From NCBI GenBank assembly GCA_036924085.1, contig JAVGWX010000005.1, positions 41,299,664 through 41,363,663 of the forward strand: a stretch of DNA of 64,000 bases, in the 5' to 3' direction. The notes below the pieces were generated by a model, which made no database searches, was not told where the DNA came from, and saw only the letters and a list, made by a program, of their open reading frames with translations. Origin of the DNA: Ariolimax columbianus. Lineage: Eukaryota; Mollusca; Gastropoda; Stylommatophora; Arionidae. The translations under genes and the position numbers were made by a program. Shown here piece after piece: positions 47,441 to 58,760 of this stretch (positions are counted from its first letter, which is position 1; every line of letters begins with the position of its first letter).

Positions 47441-48060
47441 TAATAAAAATGCCCGTTTAGACATCAGTGGCCCATTGCATCGATCGGCCACTGCCACGAC
47501 CATGCACTGCAGCTTAAAATGGACACTCCAAGTTGCAATTCTCATTGAATTTCCTATATCCGAGGACGAAACACTGGCGCCTTGTGGTTTCATGGTAAGT
47601 GTGTCGACTGAGGTCCCTGTGGACTCCTTGGGGGGATCCAAGTACAAGTACTCCGCAACCTTTGGACGGGGCTTCAAGGATTAAAGGCATCACTCAGTAT
47701 GTGAGCAATATGTCTTGGGCATGTTGCTAATCGGATAGGGTCTAATCTCTCCTGGACGATGTTTTAATCCATTATTGGCCCAAGGGTTGTCAGCTAAGGG
47801 CTCCGATCTCATGAAGTTCAGCCATGCACACTAGACCATGGAAACATTACACAGGGCAGCCAAAATACTATTTTAAATTTCAGATGACTGCCAGGATAAT
47901 CAGAGTGAAAAACATCACAATATAACAAATTCATCCAAATGGAAAACAGCAGTATGTTTACGTTAACACAAATGTATAGGTAAGAATCCCAGTAAAATTC
48001 ATGATCTGGCGACATCCATAATGGGCTAAAACACGAGAGCAAAGTTAGGTCTGAGGCCTA
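47441..48060 (-). mobile_element. LINE 5'-UTR-like repeat 'T', copy 2, leading into endonuclease start
   Basis: Homologous to 5830-6580 on the opposite strand. It runs from TTTGCTCTCGTGTTTTAG (about 48040) through CTGAACTTCATGAGATC (about 47810) into GTSVDTLTMKPQGASVSSSD and MRIATWSVHFKLQ (about 47560), a damaged W-N-V-R-T-L endonuclease start. Confidence 0.6.
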
Positions 48061-48829
48061 TTAAGCCCCATCTTTAACTCTCTCATTTGAGAATTACAAT
48101 ATTCTGTCTTCATAATCATTGGTAGCCTCAGAATTTTTCAAAAGGATGTCTTGGTTTCTTATTTTGTGGACACAAGATATATACACATATGTCGACAAAA
48201 AATTTTCTGCCTTACAATTGGATTGGGGACAGTCAAAGGCTACGGAAATAGTCCCAGAATATGACTGTAAACAAACCCCTAAACAAAACTCCTAAATGAT
48301 CCACTGTAGTGGTAGAGAAATGAAAATGCATTGGAGACCGAGTATCCCCCGGGAAATTTAACAGCTCTGCAGATGTCAGTCAGAAAGGGCTGACAAAAGG
48401 CATCCGTCACAATCCACCAAAGTGAATGTGGAAGGCAAGGGAAAACCAACACATTAAATTACCCAAGAAAGGTCAATGATATGTCACAACGTAGTATTAA
48501 TCACCCTACCTGCAAAGACGAGATCTTGTATAATCCAGGTGTCACAGAGGACCGGAGAGGCGACAAGGCTTCTCGGGTCATCAACAAACATTTAAATAGC
48601 TAAATTGAACATTTTTATATTGATGAAAACGGGAAAGTTCAAGAACATCAAATTATAGTGAGATACATTGGAAAGAAGAGAGTGATCATCAGAGTGAGGA
48701 ATATCACGTGATACACTCAGGAAATAGCCAACAGAAAGGTGACCATACACAATCGCAGAATGACTTCGAATCAGATCGACAGTCATAATACAAATAAAAT
48801 TGCCAACATGAGCTCAAAAAGGATAAGGA
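48061..48829. other. Intron sequence, no recognised feature
   Basis: Not recognised. It may include the upstream part of the plus-strand LINE that becomes readable at 48830. Confidence 0.35.
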
Positions 48830-49190
48830 GGCAGATGTGATAATTGGAAATTAGAATGTGGCAGTAGCAGGGACTGTGAGGAGGACAAAGTTTGGATGAA
48901 TGGGCTTGGTACTAGGAATGAAAGAGGTCAAAGGCTACCAAGAAAAACTACATTATAACAAACACCTGTAATCAAGTACCGAATAGAAGGAGATCCTCAT
49001 GGAAAAGTCCTGGGAATCTTGAGAGATATCAAATAGATTGCGTCATGATGAAAACAAGATATAGAAATCAAGTAACAAAATCTATTAGTTACCTGGGTGA
49101 AACTGAAACTGATCACAATTTGTTTATGAAATGTCAACTAGGATGGAAGAAACCAGAGACATTTAGTAACACGTTTAGTCATCATGCCAA
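48830..49190 (+). mobile_element. LINE endonuclease fragment (RTE-like)
   Basis: DNWKLECGSS, then WMNGLGTRNERGQRLPR, resembles the GDWNAKVG...GLGTRNERGQRL block of RTE-like endonucleases. MMKTRYRNQVTKSISYLGET and TDHNLFMKCQL follow (the S-D-H motif has changed to T-D-H). Confidence 0.68.
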
Positions 49191-49470
49191 ACTCTCACTT
49201 CTTGCTTTGAAAGGTACAGAATGCTAAAGCATGAGTGGATAGCAGATATACAGGCCTGAAGCCTAAAGGGACTTCTGTGGTTCTACTGTTCAGGTCATGC
49301 ATTGGCTCATCTCAATAATTGAGGTGTCTTCCTTTCCCCAGGGCACTCATAGTCTATACTATGGATATGGACAGGAGTGACATTCTGAGGTAAATCAATG
49401 ACCGACTCTTAAATGTTGACACTGAAACCAATGAACGCAATTCACACTGCCGAATTTTGAAATAAATGGC
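49191..49470 (+). mobile_element. R1/Ingi-like RNase H remnant
   Basis: The sequence around 49215 (a GTACAGAATGCTAAAGCATG word) parallels 13975-13997 and 57023-57045. It then reads GLLWFYCSGHAL, a damaged version of the IYCPGHAGV RNase H block. Short and heavily decayed. Confidence 0.5.
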
Positions 49471-50068
49471 TGCTCAAGCAGGGAAAGGCACCTAAGAGTG
49501 TGGTAGGAGTGTGTGGAGCCAGTGGGCTACTGAAACCAAAAAAGGCCGCAGTCATTCTTCATTTATAGCTTATGGGTTTTGACTAGAGTGGAAACTATAA
49601 GACACAAGAAAAAGAAAGTAGAGGAGCAGCAAAGTTGGTGATGTGAAGTTATTAAGCAGGGCATAATTTTGCATTTATACATGCAGACACTACTTTCAAC
49701 ATTTTATGAGGAAATGTTGCAGAAAATTGACTAGTGATAAGATTTTGGATTTTATTGTGAACATCACAAATGTTCTATGATTTGGAAACATTGTTCATTT
49801 TATTTTTAGTCAATGTATTTAAGTCATGCTGTATAGAAGAGATTAGTTTACCAGCATGATCTCAAGGTTAGCTGATCTGAGTGCACATTAGGTTTTGCCA
49901 TTCAAGCTATGGGAGAAATTTTGAAATTGAATGTCACTTTCTGGTTCTTGAGAACAAGAAAAGAAAGCTATTATTTTTGGGAATCAGAATTATGAGACCA
50001 TTTTCTCAGTTATGTAATATACAGTTTGTTTTCAAACTCTCTACTTTCTAACACTTTTTTAAACACAG
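49471..50068. other. Intron sequence up to the SF3B4 terminal exon
   Basis: No recognised element. It ends in a T-rich tract and CACAG. Confidence 0.5.
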
Positions 50069-50253
50069 GTTCTCCAGGCAACATGAGAGGACCTATGAGA
50101 GGTCCAGTTAACATGCCAATGAATGGTCCCAGAGGGCCAATGCCACCTAGAGGACTGAGAGGACCTCCGCCTGGAATGAGACCACCTCCACCAAGATTTA
50201 GTGGCACTGGGGGAGGAGAGGACAGGGGTAACTCTGGGAACATTGAGTATTAA
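50069..50253 (+). CDS. SF3B4: SF3B4 terminal coding exon
   Basis: The acceptor TTTTTTAAACACAG ends at 50068. Two bases complete a Gly codon, then SPGNMRGPMRGPVNMPMNGP, RGPMPPRGLRGPPPGMRPPP, RFSGTGGGEDRGNSGNIEY and a TAA stop at 50251-50253 follow. Repeated RGPxxxxGP and PPPGMRPPP units resemble the end of SF3B4 in other animals, which also finishes in Arg/Gly/Pro repeats. The exon shares RGPMPPRGL and PPPGMRPPPP with the exon at 45757. The visible six-exon protein is about 315 residues, plausible for a protein of about 420 residues lacking its first 130 or so. The exon lies between the arms of a 392-bp inverted repeat. Confidence 0.9.
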
Positions 50254-51750
50254 AGGAAATGAATATATTATCCCTATTTAAACAAGCAGGATGAGCATTT
50301 GTTTCTCCAAGTTCCAGTGAAATATTTTAATTATTATTTGATGTCATCATTTTTTGATAGATAAAACAATCTGTTAGATTTGTGGCATGTTTAAGATATT
50401 TTCTTGCTCAATGGAATTGTTCACTTGTTTTGTGGGGATCTAGGGCTGCAGGAGGTCACTCCTACTGATTCCTTCTTTGAGCTATGTTCTTGAGTTCTGC
50501 CCTTGAGACTACAGTTACATTTGCCTCCTGTTAGTCTCTTTCACCTGTGAATTCAAAATCCATTACACGTGTGATTGTCAGGTTTCTTTCTAAGGATGTG
50601 TTCCATCCATTAAAACTATCTTTTCAGAGTACCTAGTTGTGTTTGTTGTTGTCTTCATTGTTTGTCACAAGTTTAGGTATGTTTGTTGTTGGTCAACAAT
50701 GCAGACACACATTGGTGAGGATCTGCAGTTTGTATGTGATTGCCTTGGTTACATACTATGTTTCACAGTGCATTTAACAATCATGTTTTTAAGTCTATTA
50801 TCTTAATTGGAGAGCGCTGTATAGTTCTATGCAGAGCAAAGAGAGTTGAACGCATATCTGGCTTTGTGAATCTTGACAGTATCATTGCACATTTCTTTAA
50901 TTACTATCTAACCATTAATTTTCATTAAGTCTTTTTTATTTGTTTGACATTCTCATTTCTTTTGTTCTGTTCATGTTGATCTGCAGTCTTTTGTTTTGCT
51001 CCTACCATTATCTATAAACATACCTAAATCATATGTAAAATCAAGATGTTCCATTTTTATAACATGTCCATTGTATGCCTGATTTTCTACCATCTGTTTG
51101 TAAGCATCAGGTAGTTCATAAGCCATAAGGATGATTGTTGAAGATAGTAAAATATCCCTGAATGTTAATGGTTCTAACAGCTAGCCTTTGTAGACTATTG
51201 TAGAAGTGTGCTCAAAGAGATCTTGTATAATTTTTATATATTTCTCTGGTGTCTCATAATTTCTGTTTTCAACACTGTGCAGTATGTTCTACCAAATGCC
51301 TTTTCAAAGTCTACAAAGTTCATATGTATATGATTCTTACTGCATACTGTGCACCATATTTTTCATTGTGCTGTGTTTTTCACTTCCATAGAATCAAATA
51401 CAAATTTTGCCTAATTGAATCAATAACAGCCATGCAGTCATTAAAGTCAATATCGTTCTTTCATCATGTCTTGAACTCTTGAGCGTGTTCACACAATATT
51501 TTATGCATAATGTCAATAAATATCAATTTTGGAAATAGAATCAAGCATCGAAATCCTTCAGTGTTCAGTGTGATATTTATTTCATACGTTACTTTTCTTC
51601 CTGCTCAACGTTCCATGTCATCCATTTAAGCCAGTTTTTGTTGTCTACATATTTGACTGCTGCAGGCCACTGAGACCTAGTCATCTGTCGTCAATATTAC
51701 AAGCATTTTCTTTACACAACCCGTTCACATGCAGATATCATGAGGGAAAT
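50254..51750 (+). other. Probable SF3B4 3' UTR and downstream non-coding DNA
   Basis: No convincing coding region or recognisable mobile element was found here. T-rich sequence follows the SF3B4 stop. The nearest polyadenylation-like hexamers are ATTAAA at about 50612 and a canonical AATAAA at 51515-51520. Short ORFs here show no family resemblance. Confidence 0.4.
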
Positions 51751-51759
51751 TGATTAAAA

Positions 51760-52330
51760 TCATCCAGCATCCTCAATAATACACATCTCAAGGGGCAGCC
51801 AAGTAAGCAACATAAGGGTGCAGGCAGATGGAGTCATATGCAGCCGGACCAAACTAGTGAAACCATCGTCCATGATCAGCACTGGCCCTCTGACCAGAAA
51901 TGAGCTGGCCAATGACAACTGCAGATACATCAGCCCAGATCCCTACAGTGCTAGCATTACTGCATGGGGGTGACTTCAGGGGGGCATGAACATCCCAATC
52001 GTCCGCTGGTCACTTTGTGACAAAACTACACGACTGGAATGTAACACTGGTTGTCTAAATACTCAGTCTTTTGGGGTCGTCGTTGTCGAGAGGTAAGGCA
52101 TTTTCCTCCCAAAGTAATGAACAGAAATGGTGGACTATGGAATCTCACAAGTTTGAAAGTGATCCCTGGTCTCACAGGAGGTGGGGCCAGGGTGCCTGCA
52201 GACTGAGTTGCCTCCAGTCGTCTTGCCACTATGTCAAGGTATGCCAAATACAGCGCAAGTTACATCAAGACAAAACCGTCTGTTGATGTGGCCATCATCG
52301 CTTGCGATGGGCAACTAATAATAATAATTA
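51760..52330 (+). mobile_element. Probable LINE or SINE 3' fragment with (TAA)n tail
   Basis: A moderately G+C-rich block, unlike its surroundings, ends in GCAACTAATAATAATAATTA at 52311-52330, an RTE/SINE-like microsatellite tail. It recalls 3' ends of repeats seen in other invertebrates, but no protein block is readable. Orientation is inferred from the tail. Confidence 0.45.
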
Positions 52331-52717
52331 CATTGCTTTTTATTTATTTGCAGCTCAAATATGTGTCCTCTATTTTCCATCTCAGGCATGATTTATACAG
52401 TTAAAAATAATTCTGACCAGAACTTTCCAGGTAGCTGCATACAGCCATTTTTCCTCCTTAATATAGCTTAATTAATTTTTATAATGGTCTCTTATACTCA
52501 TGATTTTCTGAAGAACTGATGTAACTATGTCAGCCTTCTTGGCTCTACAGCTTTTCTATTTTTCATTAGCTTTTGTGTTTGCATCATCTTGTTTTGTTGT
52601 TAGATTATGTTTACATTTAAAGGTTCTTTTGCTGGTTTGACATATCAGTGCAGTCCCGTCTAAAGCTTCTTAAAAAGTTCCACATATTGAAGATATTTTT
52701 GCTTGTCAGTTGCTGGT

Positions 52718-52849
52718 GTGATGTGGTCTTTTCTCCTTGATAGTACTAAAGTGATGTGGTCTTTTCTCCTTGATAGTACTAAAGTGATGTGGTCTTTTCT
52801 CCTTGATAGTACTAAAGTGATGTGGTCTTTTCTCCTTGATAGTACTAAA
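52718..52849. repeat. 33-bp tandem repeat, four perfect copies
   Basis: Four identical units (GTGATGTGGTCTTTTCTCCT then TGATAGTACTAAA) occupy 52718-52849, followed by a partial fifth. The unit length keeps one plus frame open, but no gene surrounds it. Confidence 0.95.
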
Positions 52850-53384
52850 GTGATGTTGAATAGTGGCCTTTTCTACCATCAATTTCTGTGTTTATCCTTT
52901 CCTGTTGAACTTGGATAAACCTACCAGGAGTGCCAGGCTTTGCATGGACATTCTTGTTTTAACTTTTGGCTTTTTAATACAAGTTAAGCATAAGATCACC
53001 ATCTGGGGCATCCTTATAGGAAGCCTGTATTTTTTAATTTGGAGTGGCAGTTTCACCAGCAATGATGTTGGTATCTTTTTAATACATGTTTGGAAGAATA
53101 GTGGTCCTTTTCTTGTCAGCCTGAATACCACTCGTGTGGCTTTCTTGTTCACTTTTGCCATATGTAATGTTTTCCATTAGCACTAGTTTTACCGAATTGT
53201 GTTTTACAGTTGATGGCAAACTCTGTATGTCAAATAGTTTTCTTTTCTTAATAATATGAATTTTATTTTATATCAAGCAAATTGAGCTGCAATAGCATCT
53301 TAATACACATAATTAAGCAATCTAGGACATAAAATAATCAAATGTATGTTCGAATGAATACAATATAATGCAATATCCTCGACT
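52850..53384. other. Non-coding sequence after tandem repeat
   Basis: Overlapping ORFs on both strands (52863-53180) show no family resemblance. Nothing else is recognised. Confidence 0.4.
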
Positions 53385-53990
53385 TCAGTCTGACAGGTGT
53401 GCCGTATTCGAGGTAGTCAACAATGTCCTGTATGCAGTCTGATCTTTCACCGTGTCGTACCATTTTGGACCTAGGTATCTCAACAAACCATCTTGCCATC
53501 GTAAAGGCGAGCGGCTGCGTGGTCGTGTATAATTATATGGCCGCCAAGATGCCGTATCTGGAATGCGTACCATGTGGCCAGCCCAGTGGTAATTGCAAGA
53601 CAACGCAGCCTCCACGACGTCTAGAAATGGAGTGCGTTCTCTGATTACAGCAATGTGAAACCGATATCCCAAGGACGTGTCTTTCCATTGCTTCCTGTTA
53701 ATGCATAGTTCCCACACTTCACATCCGTAGATCATGGCTGGTATGATCGCAGAATTGAAAAGCTGTGCCCTTGCCATGGTGTCGTTCAGATGCAACAGTA
53801 TAGGCTATAATGGTATTGAAGATAGACCAGGCTGTAGCTCTTTGTCTGGAAATCTCCTGGTCTAGGATGTGGGTGGCATTTATTTCCTGCCTTAAGTATA
53901 TGTAGGTGCTGACATCCTTGACCTGCTCATTTACCAGCTTGATCTTGCACTCAAGGCAGTATGGGTTTCGAAGACATTGCGTTCATTTTT
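53385..53990 (-). mobile_element. RTE-1-like LINE 3' part
   Basis: The minus strand reads NPYCLECKIKLVNEQVKDVS near 53960, then TYIYLRQEINATHILDQEIS, RAQLFNSAIIPAMIYGCEVW near 53770, AVIRERTPFLDVVEAAL and YHWAGHMVRIPDTASWRPY near 53590. This block order is typical of the family also seen at 17460-18300 (minus) and 63360-64000 (plus). It seems to run upstream into the right arm of the inverted repeat. Confidence 0.8.
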
Positions 53991-54001
53991 GTTCATTCAT
54001 A

Positions 54002-54393
54002 TTCTAAGGTGACACGTCTTCAAAACCCTGGTCAGGCCAACAATTTTTTTTATCAAAGTGTACAGCCTGTACACTGTTTTTTGAGCAAGTAACCTTTGTT
54101 CCTCAGCTCTATAAATCCTCTAAGTAGCCCTCAGCAATGAGAAAAAAATATTCTAATGATAGCTACCTTTGCCAAAAAAATGATCAGCTCTAGGGCCGAC
54201 TGTGCATACCCATGTCACACACTGGTTGGTAATTTTAATATGTTTTAAAGTCTATATGGCATTCTCACTTCTCAATAAATTGTTCTCTTGACTCAGTCAA
54301 AAGTCTTGACCTCGTCAACAAAGACAATGTTCTGTTTCACTATGTATTCAATAGAATTATATAACATATGCAATGTACAAAAAAGATTAAACA
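54002..54393 (-). repeat. 392-bp inverted repeat, right arm
   Basis: Reverse complement of 46380-46771. The minus reading NIVFVDEVKTFD runs towards the RTE-1-like LINE at 53990, in the same orientation, so this arm probably sits in its original place. Confidence 0.93.
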
Positions 54394-54959
54394 CCTCTAT
54401 CAACCTCATGCAGGGTCGTTCAGGGAGTGTTGGGCCTCCTTGGTGGTGTGGCTGATGAACACTCGTAGTATGAAGCATTAAATGTAATTAATATAGGGAG
54501 GAAAAAAAAATTGGAAACTTTTTTTGATACTTGCAATGTCTAATCTATTTCTACATTAAATCCCCCAATAATAATATCAAAATCCTTTTCTTCTGTGTCC
54601 CAGTCTGAATCGAATGTGTGTTTAATATTCATGTGTAATCCATATGCATGATCATTCATCTGATCAAATAATAAAATAATTTATTGGGTCCAAGTTTGAT
54701 CTGATCGAAATGATAACTTTAACAAATTCAACAAATGTGCATATGTTGATGGAATGTAATGAATTATACATTAAATGAAAGCTGTGCATGCACAAAACAT
54801 CCTGTTATAAATTTAGGTCTCATAATAATAATAGTTAGCCATCACAAAGATGGGGACAGCATAAGATTATTGCTGCGAAATGTGTTCTCTGATGGCTGTG
54901 GAGACCAATCCTGGAATGTCATACCCTGCCATATATGGAGAGCCGGCTTTGAAATAGTG
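54394..54959. other. Mostly unrecognised; weak endonuclease-like piece
   Basis: Minus-strand DWDTEEKDFDIIIGGFNVEI near 54590 resembles the MGDFNAEIG block of a LINE endonuclease. The remainder is not recognised. Confidence 0.35.
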
Positions 54960-55560
54960 AGTATTGTTTTTTTCGGGCAGATCGCTTTTACTGAGCCTTT
55001 GCGCTGGCTATAATCTCAGCGATTTGAGCACCTTCGTTCATACTAGCACACCAGATGGTACGGTCTTGAACAAGTATATCCTAGAAGGTGACATCAATAT
55101 TGAAGCTTTGCAAGCAGTCTCTGTAGCATTTCTTCTGCTTCTCACCCTCCTGGTAAGCATCTGCCTGTTGTGAGCTCACTGTATAAATGCTGCTCGAAGA
55201 TAAGCTCATCTGGCATGTAAACATGTTCCGTCCATCTTAGCTGAGTCAATTTTAGAAGTGCATGGATGCTCAATATGTTAGTATTGTTAAGAATTTCAGT
55301 TAGGTACTTTGTCTTGATCCTGAGCAGCCTAAGTGAAAACTATTGAGAAATCTGCTATACACAGGCTTACAGCAGAGTGGATAACACTACAGCATGATAC
55401 ACTTTTATCTTAATGGCGACGCTGGTGCCGTGTCAGTTCGTGACGTTTGCTTGAAGCCTCCCAAACATATTTCCCTTAGCAATTTTGTTTTTGACCTCAC
55501 AGTGGAGTTTCACCTCTTTAGTTTAGGTACTTCCTAGTTAGGTCTTTTAACCAATGAAAG
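54960..55560 (-). mobile_element. RTE-like LINE 3' end
   Basis: The minus strand reads TEILNNTN-like ILTILTY near 55290, ALLKLTQLRWTEHVYMPDEL near 55250, and GEKQKKCYRDCLQSFNID near 55150, followed by QDRTIWCASMNEGAQIAEII near 55060. This matches the LRWAGHV-x-MPD...KRYKD...FNI...QDR-x-W ending of a widespread LINE group. Truncated upstream. Confidence 0.72.
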
Positions 55561-56039
55561 TTTGTTTTTCTGCAACGGTGGCCAATGCTAGTGATACTGA
55601 TTTCCACTCAGACCTACCCAACTGATGTTTTGTGCACTACTTAATCTTATGGAATGATAACGTTTAAGTGACCTACTCATGGGTCTGTAGCATATTACCT
55701 GCTATGCATACTGTACTGTATGCTTTTATTCTCTGTGTTGTTCCCCTTTCATTAGTAATGCTTTCATTTTAAATAAATTAAGGAAAAAGTGACATAACCA
55801 GATATATAAAATAATCAATGTAAAGTAATATCATAAAGACTACACATATAGACATTTATCTATTTAAGGCCGTTGGCCTGGCAACATTCAAAATTATGTT
55901 AAAAATCTACCCAATCTATTACGGGATCCTAGCCTGTGCTACAGAGTTTGTGCATTGTGCTGCGGTTCTAAAAAAATATGGAGAAATAGCACGTATATGG
56001 GTAAAACTGTATGCAATGACTTCAACTAAACTAATCTCT

Positions 56040-56170
56040 TATTCTCTCTCTCTTTCTCTCTCTCTCTCTCTTTCTATCTCTTTCTTTCTCTCGGTGCATG
56101 TTTTCACCACCACACACCCCCTTTCCTGCGCTCACCCTCCTGTTAATCCTCTCTCTCTCTCCATCTACTT
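56040..56170. repeat. (TC)n-rich microsatellite
   Basis: Interrupted CT/TC dinucleotides run from 56042 to about 56095 and again at 56150-56163. Confidence 0.9.
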
Positions 56171-56822
56171 GGAGATCATGTACATAATCATGTACCTCAT
56201 TGACCAGACAGCTGTTCCTTCTTGTGTATGTGTGGTCATTATTATTTAATATTTTATGTTGGTAGTTAGTATCTTTGTCTGCTTTACGCTGTAGTCTTTG
56301 TTGTGGATTTGAACTGCATTTTTTAAATATTTCTTATTGTATTTAGTTAAGTCACTTGTACATGTAGTTAGTTAAATAGTTCCTTAGATTTATTTTTTGT
56401 TGTCCCTGCCTCTGCCTTTCTATTAGAAAGTGTTGAATGGTCTGTAGTCACGTGTCACATGATGGTTCTTTCAAAGTATTCAGCCTTTCAGTAATTGACA
56501 TCATAACATGCCAAATAAGGTTTTATAATATGTTTCATGTTTCCATTGCATTGACTGCAATATTGTTCTGAAGAATATTGCTTTCTTTTGTACCATTTGA
56601 AAACTTGTCTGCAAATAAATATAGGTTGAATATTTTGTCTTTTGGTTATTTATATAACAAATTAAAATAATACAGTATGTTGTAGTTTTATAGTAGTTAT
56701 GTTTGTTTGCAAGAGCTGTTCACTTAACCATTTACAGTCCAAATCACCCACTGCTTCTGAATTAGTTCATTTCAAATTATTTACTTTTTTGAATGACCAG
56801 AGTTAATGTTCTTGCCTTTAGA

Positions 56823-56880
56823 CCAGGTGTCTCAAACCAATCCATGGGCCACATGCTGACAACATTGGTAGATCGCGGGC
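56823..56880. mobile_element. Possible hAT-type terminus
   Basis: CAGGTGTCTCAAACC followed by GGGCCACATG and ATCGCGGGC resembles the CAGGGGTGTCAAAC...GGGCCAC ends of some hAT transposons. No matching opposite end was found. Confidence 0.35.
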
Positions 56881-56999
56881 TGACAACAATAAAACCTGTA
56901 TATATTTTTCAAAATCATATGGAATATAAAACATTTAAACACAAACATATATTTATGGAAAACGAGCATAACAGACAATAGTTTTTCTTTAACCAGTAC

Positions 57000-57124
57000 C
57001 TTTGTGCTAGGTTTAATATCCTGAGGTACAGAAGGGCTATCTAAGGCATGAGTGGATAGCACCCATGAAGGTCTCAAACCTTGAGGGGCTGGTGGGAATC
57101 TACTGTCCTGGTCATACTGTCCTG
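57000..57124 (+). mobile_element. R1/Ingi-like RNase H remnant
   Basis: The plus strand reads VQKGYLRHEWIAPMKVSNLE then GLVGIYCPGHTV, the RNase H terminal block also seen at 22340, 13975 and 49215. The fragment ends abruptly against LINE 'J'. Confidence 0.6.
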
Positions 57125-58760
57125 GTCAGTTCAAGTGCTATTTTCGCATCGAAGGTCGGCTGCAATGAATCTCCAATGTACTCTTGCCGTAATGCTACAA
57201 TCTGACAGGCTTTTTCCAGTCCATCTCCTGATGTTATCCACCCACTTAAAATATCTACCTCTTAAATGACTGCCATCCACCCAACCCTCGTTTGATCTTC
57301 AACAAGCAGATATGTCTTGTTATATGACCAAAATAATGTAACTGTCTAACCCTGATTTCAATCATTAATTCTCTTTTCAACCCCAACTTTTCCAATAACA
57401 CCAAATTTGTTGTTTTTCTCTTTCCAAGAAATGCGACCCAATCTTCTTTATACACACATTTCAAAGGCTTCAATACTGTTTTCCAACGTGTTGTTCATTG
57501 TCCATGTATCTGCGTCATAAAGTAGTGACGAGTATACAATTCTCATTTTCAAATTCTGATTTATCTGTTTGAATGTCGCATGTTGTTGAATACCATCTTG
57601 GCCATACCTATTCTCTTTCTGATTTCTGTTTCGCAGCTGCCTTCCGTTATTATATGACCTTAATAGGAGAAACTCTGTACTTGTTCCAGTAGTTGATCTT
57701 TTTTTTGTATCTGCGTACATGGTTTCTTGTCACTTTTCCCAAGTATCATAGTCTTTGTTTTCTTTATGTTTATGTCTAATCCAAACTCTTGACTTATTTT
57801 GTATATTGTTGTCACAAGCTCCTGTAATTCTTGCTCACTTTTTGGCATGAAAACCGTATCATCTTAGGTTATTCATTGCCACTACTCCAATGACACGCCA
57901 TCTGTTTCAATATTTGTTCTGTGCATATTAAATAAAGAGCTGTAGTGCTTGAATGTCTCCTCTACCCTTAAGGATGTCTATGGTAATTCCATGTACTCCC
58001 GGGGCTGTGCCTGAGTTAGTTTGCCTGTTGGATTGCATGGATCCAGTTCAATCAATTGAGCAGGTTCGAATTTCGTTGTCACCAATACCTTTTGAACCTT
58101 CTCCTTCGGTGAGAAAGGGTTAGAATAATATTGTTGGCATGCTGTCTCTATAATATTTCCGTTGATTTTATACATCCTCATGTTTGCCCATAGCGCTTTA
58201 TGCCATACCCTATCAAACGCCTTCTTAAAATCAACAAACACATGATACAATTTTTGCTGCTGTTCTAGGTATTTCTCGCTTAGCAGCCTTAAATTAAATA
58301 TCTGTTCTGTAGTGCTTCTTCCCTGCTTGCTCCTCGGCAATAATGTTCTCTGCTTGGGGTTTCAATCGGTCGAGGATTAATCTAAGCATAACCTTGCTAG
58401 GGTGGCTGATGAGACTTATTGTTCTGTAGTTTTTGGCACAGCTTTAGATTTCCAGACTTATGTAACAGTATAACCATTGATTTCGTCCATTGCTCTTCTC
58501 CACCCAAAACCTCTTCACAAGTCTCGTTCCATACATTTTAAATCTGTTGCCAGTTACCTTCCATCTCTTCTATCTATCCTAATTGTTGTAGAACATTAAG
58601 CCTATTTGATATCACAACTTTAAATTTCTCTTGTGTGTCTTTGTTCTTGAGGAATCCCACATTGAATCATTTTCTATGGCTATGTGTTGGTGTGTACCTC
58701 TTGTTTCATCTTTATTTTGGCTATCAGAAGGTGATGATCTAATGCCATATCTGCCCTTCT
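57125..58760 (-). mobile_element. RTE-like LINE 'J', 3' segment
   Basis: Minus reading begins RADMALDHHLLIAKIKMK at 58755 (endonuclease end), then a linker, an EEQAG-like AEEQA/QGRSTTEQIFNLRLLSEK RT block near 58330, VFVDFKKAFDRVWHKALWAN near 58240, EQELQELVTTIYKISQEFGL near 57830, YDADTWTMNNTLENSIEAFE near 57500, LHYFGHITRH near 57340 and a DNIRRWTGKSL-like end near 57220. The RT active site is not clearly readable. It connects in frame to 62081 when CR1 copy C is removed. Confidence 0.83.

Larger units (their letters stand above)
55561..56999. other. Non-coding sequence with simple repeat and possible hAT end
   Basis: Apart from the TC-rich microsatellite at 56040-56170 and a hAT-like terminus near 56823, no feature is recognised. 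Confidence 0.4.

Noticed and set aside
50010..50243. Minus-strand Pro/Leu/Gly-rich ORF
   Set aside because: It is the complement of the SF3B4 terminal exon, which has correct splice borders and family motifs.
52718..52849. Regularly repeated units resembling a CRISPR array
   Set aside because: The units are directly contiguous with no spacers, the organism is an animal, and no cas-like gene is present.
46380..54393. Inverted repeat as terminal repeats of one large DNA transposon
   Set aside because: The interval contains an SF3B4 exon and unrelated LINE pieces, there is no flanking duplication, and the arms themselves are a LINE fragment.
56041..56249. Ser/Leu-rich ORF with a signal-peptide-like run
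   Set aside because: The run is a translated TC microsatellite; there is no further coding support.
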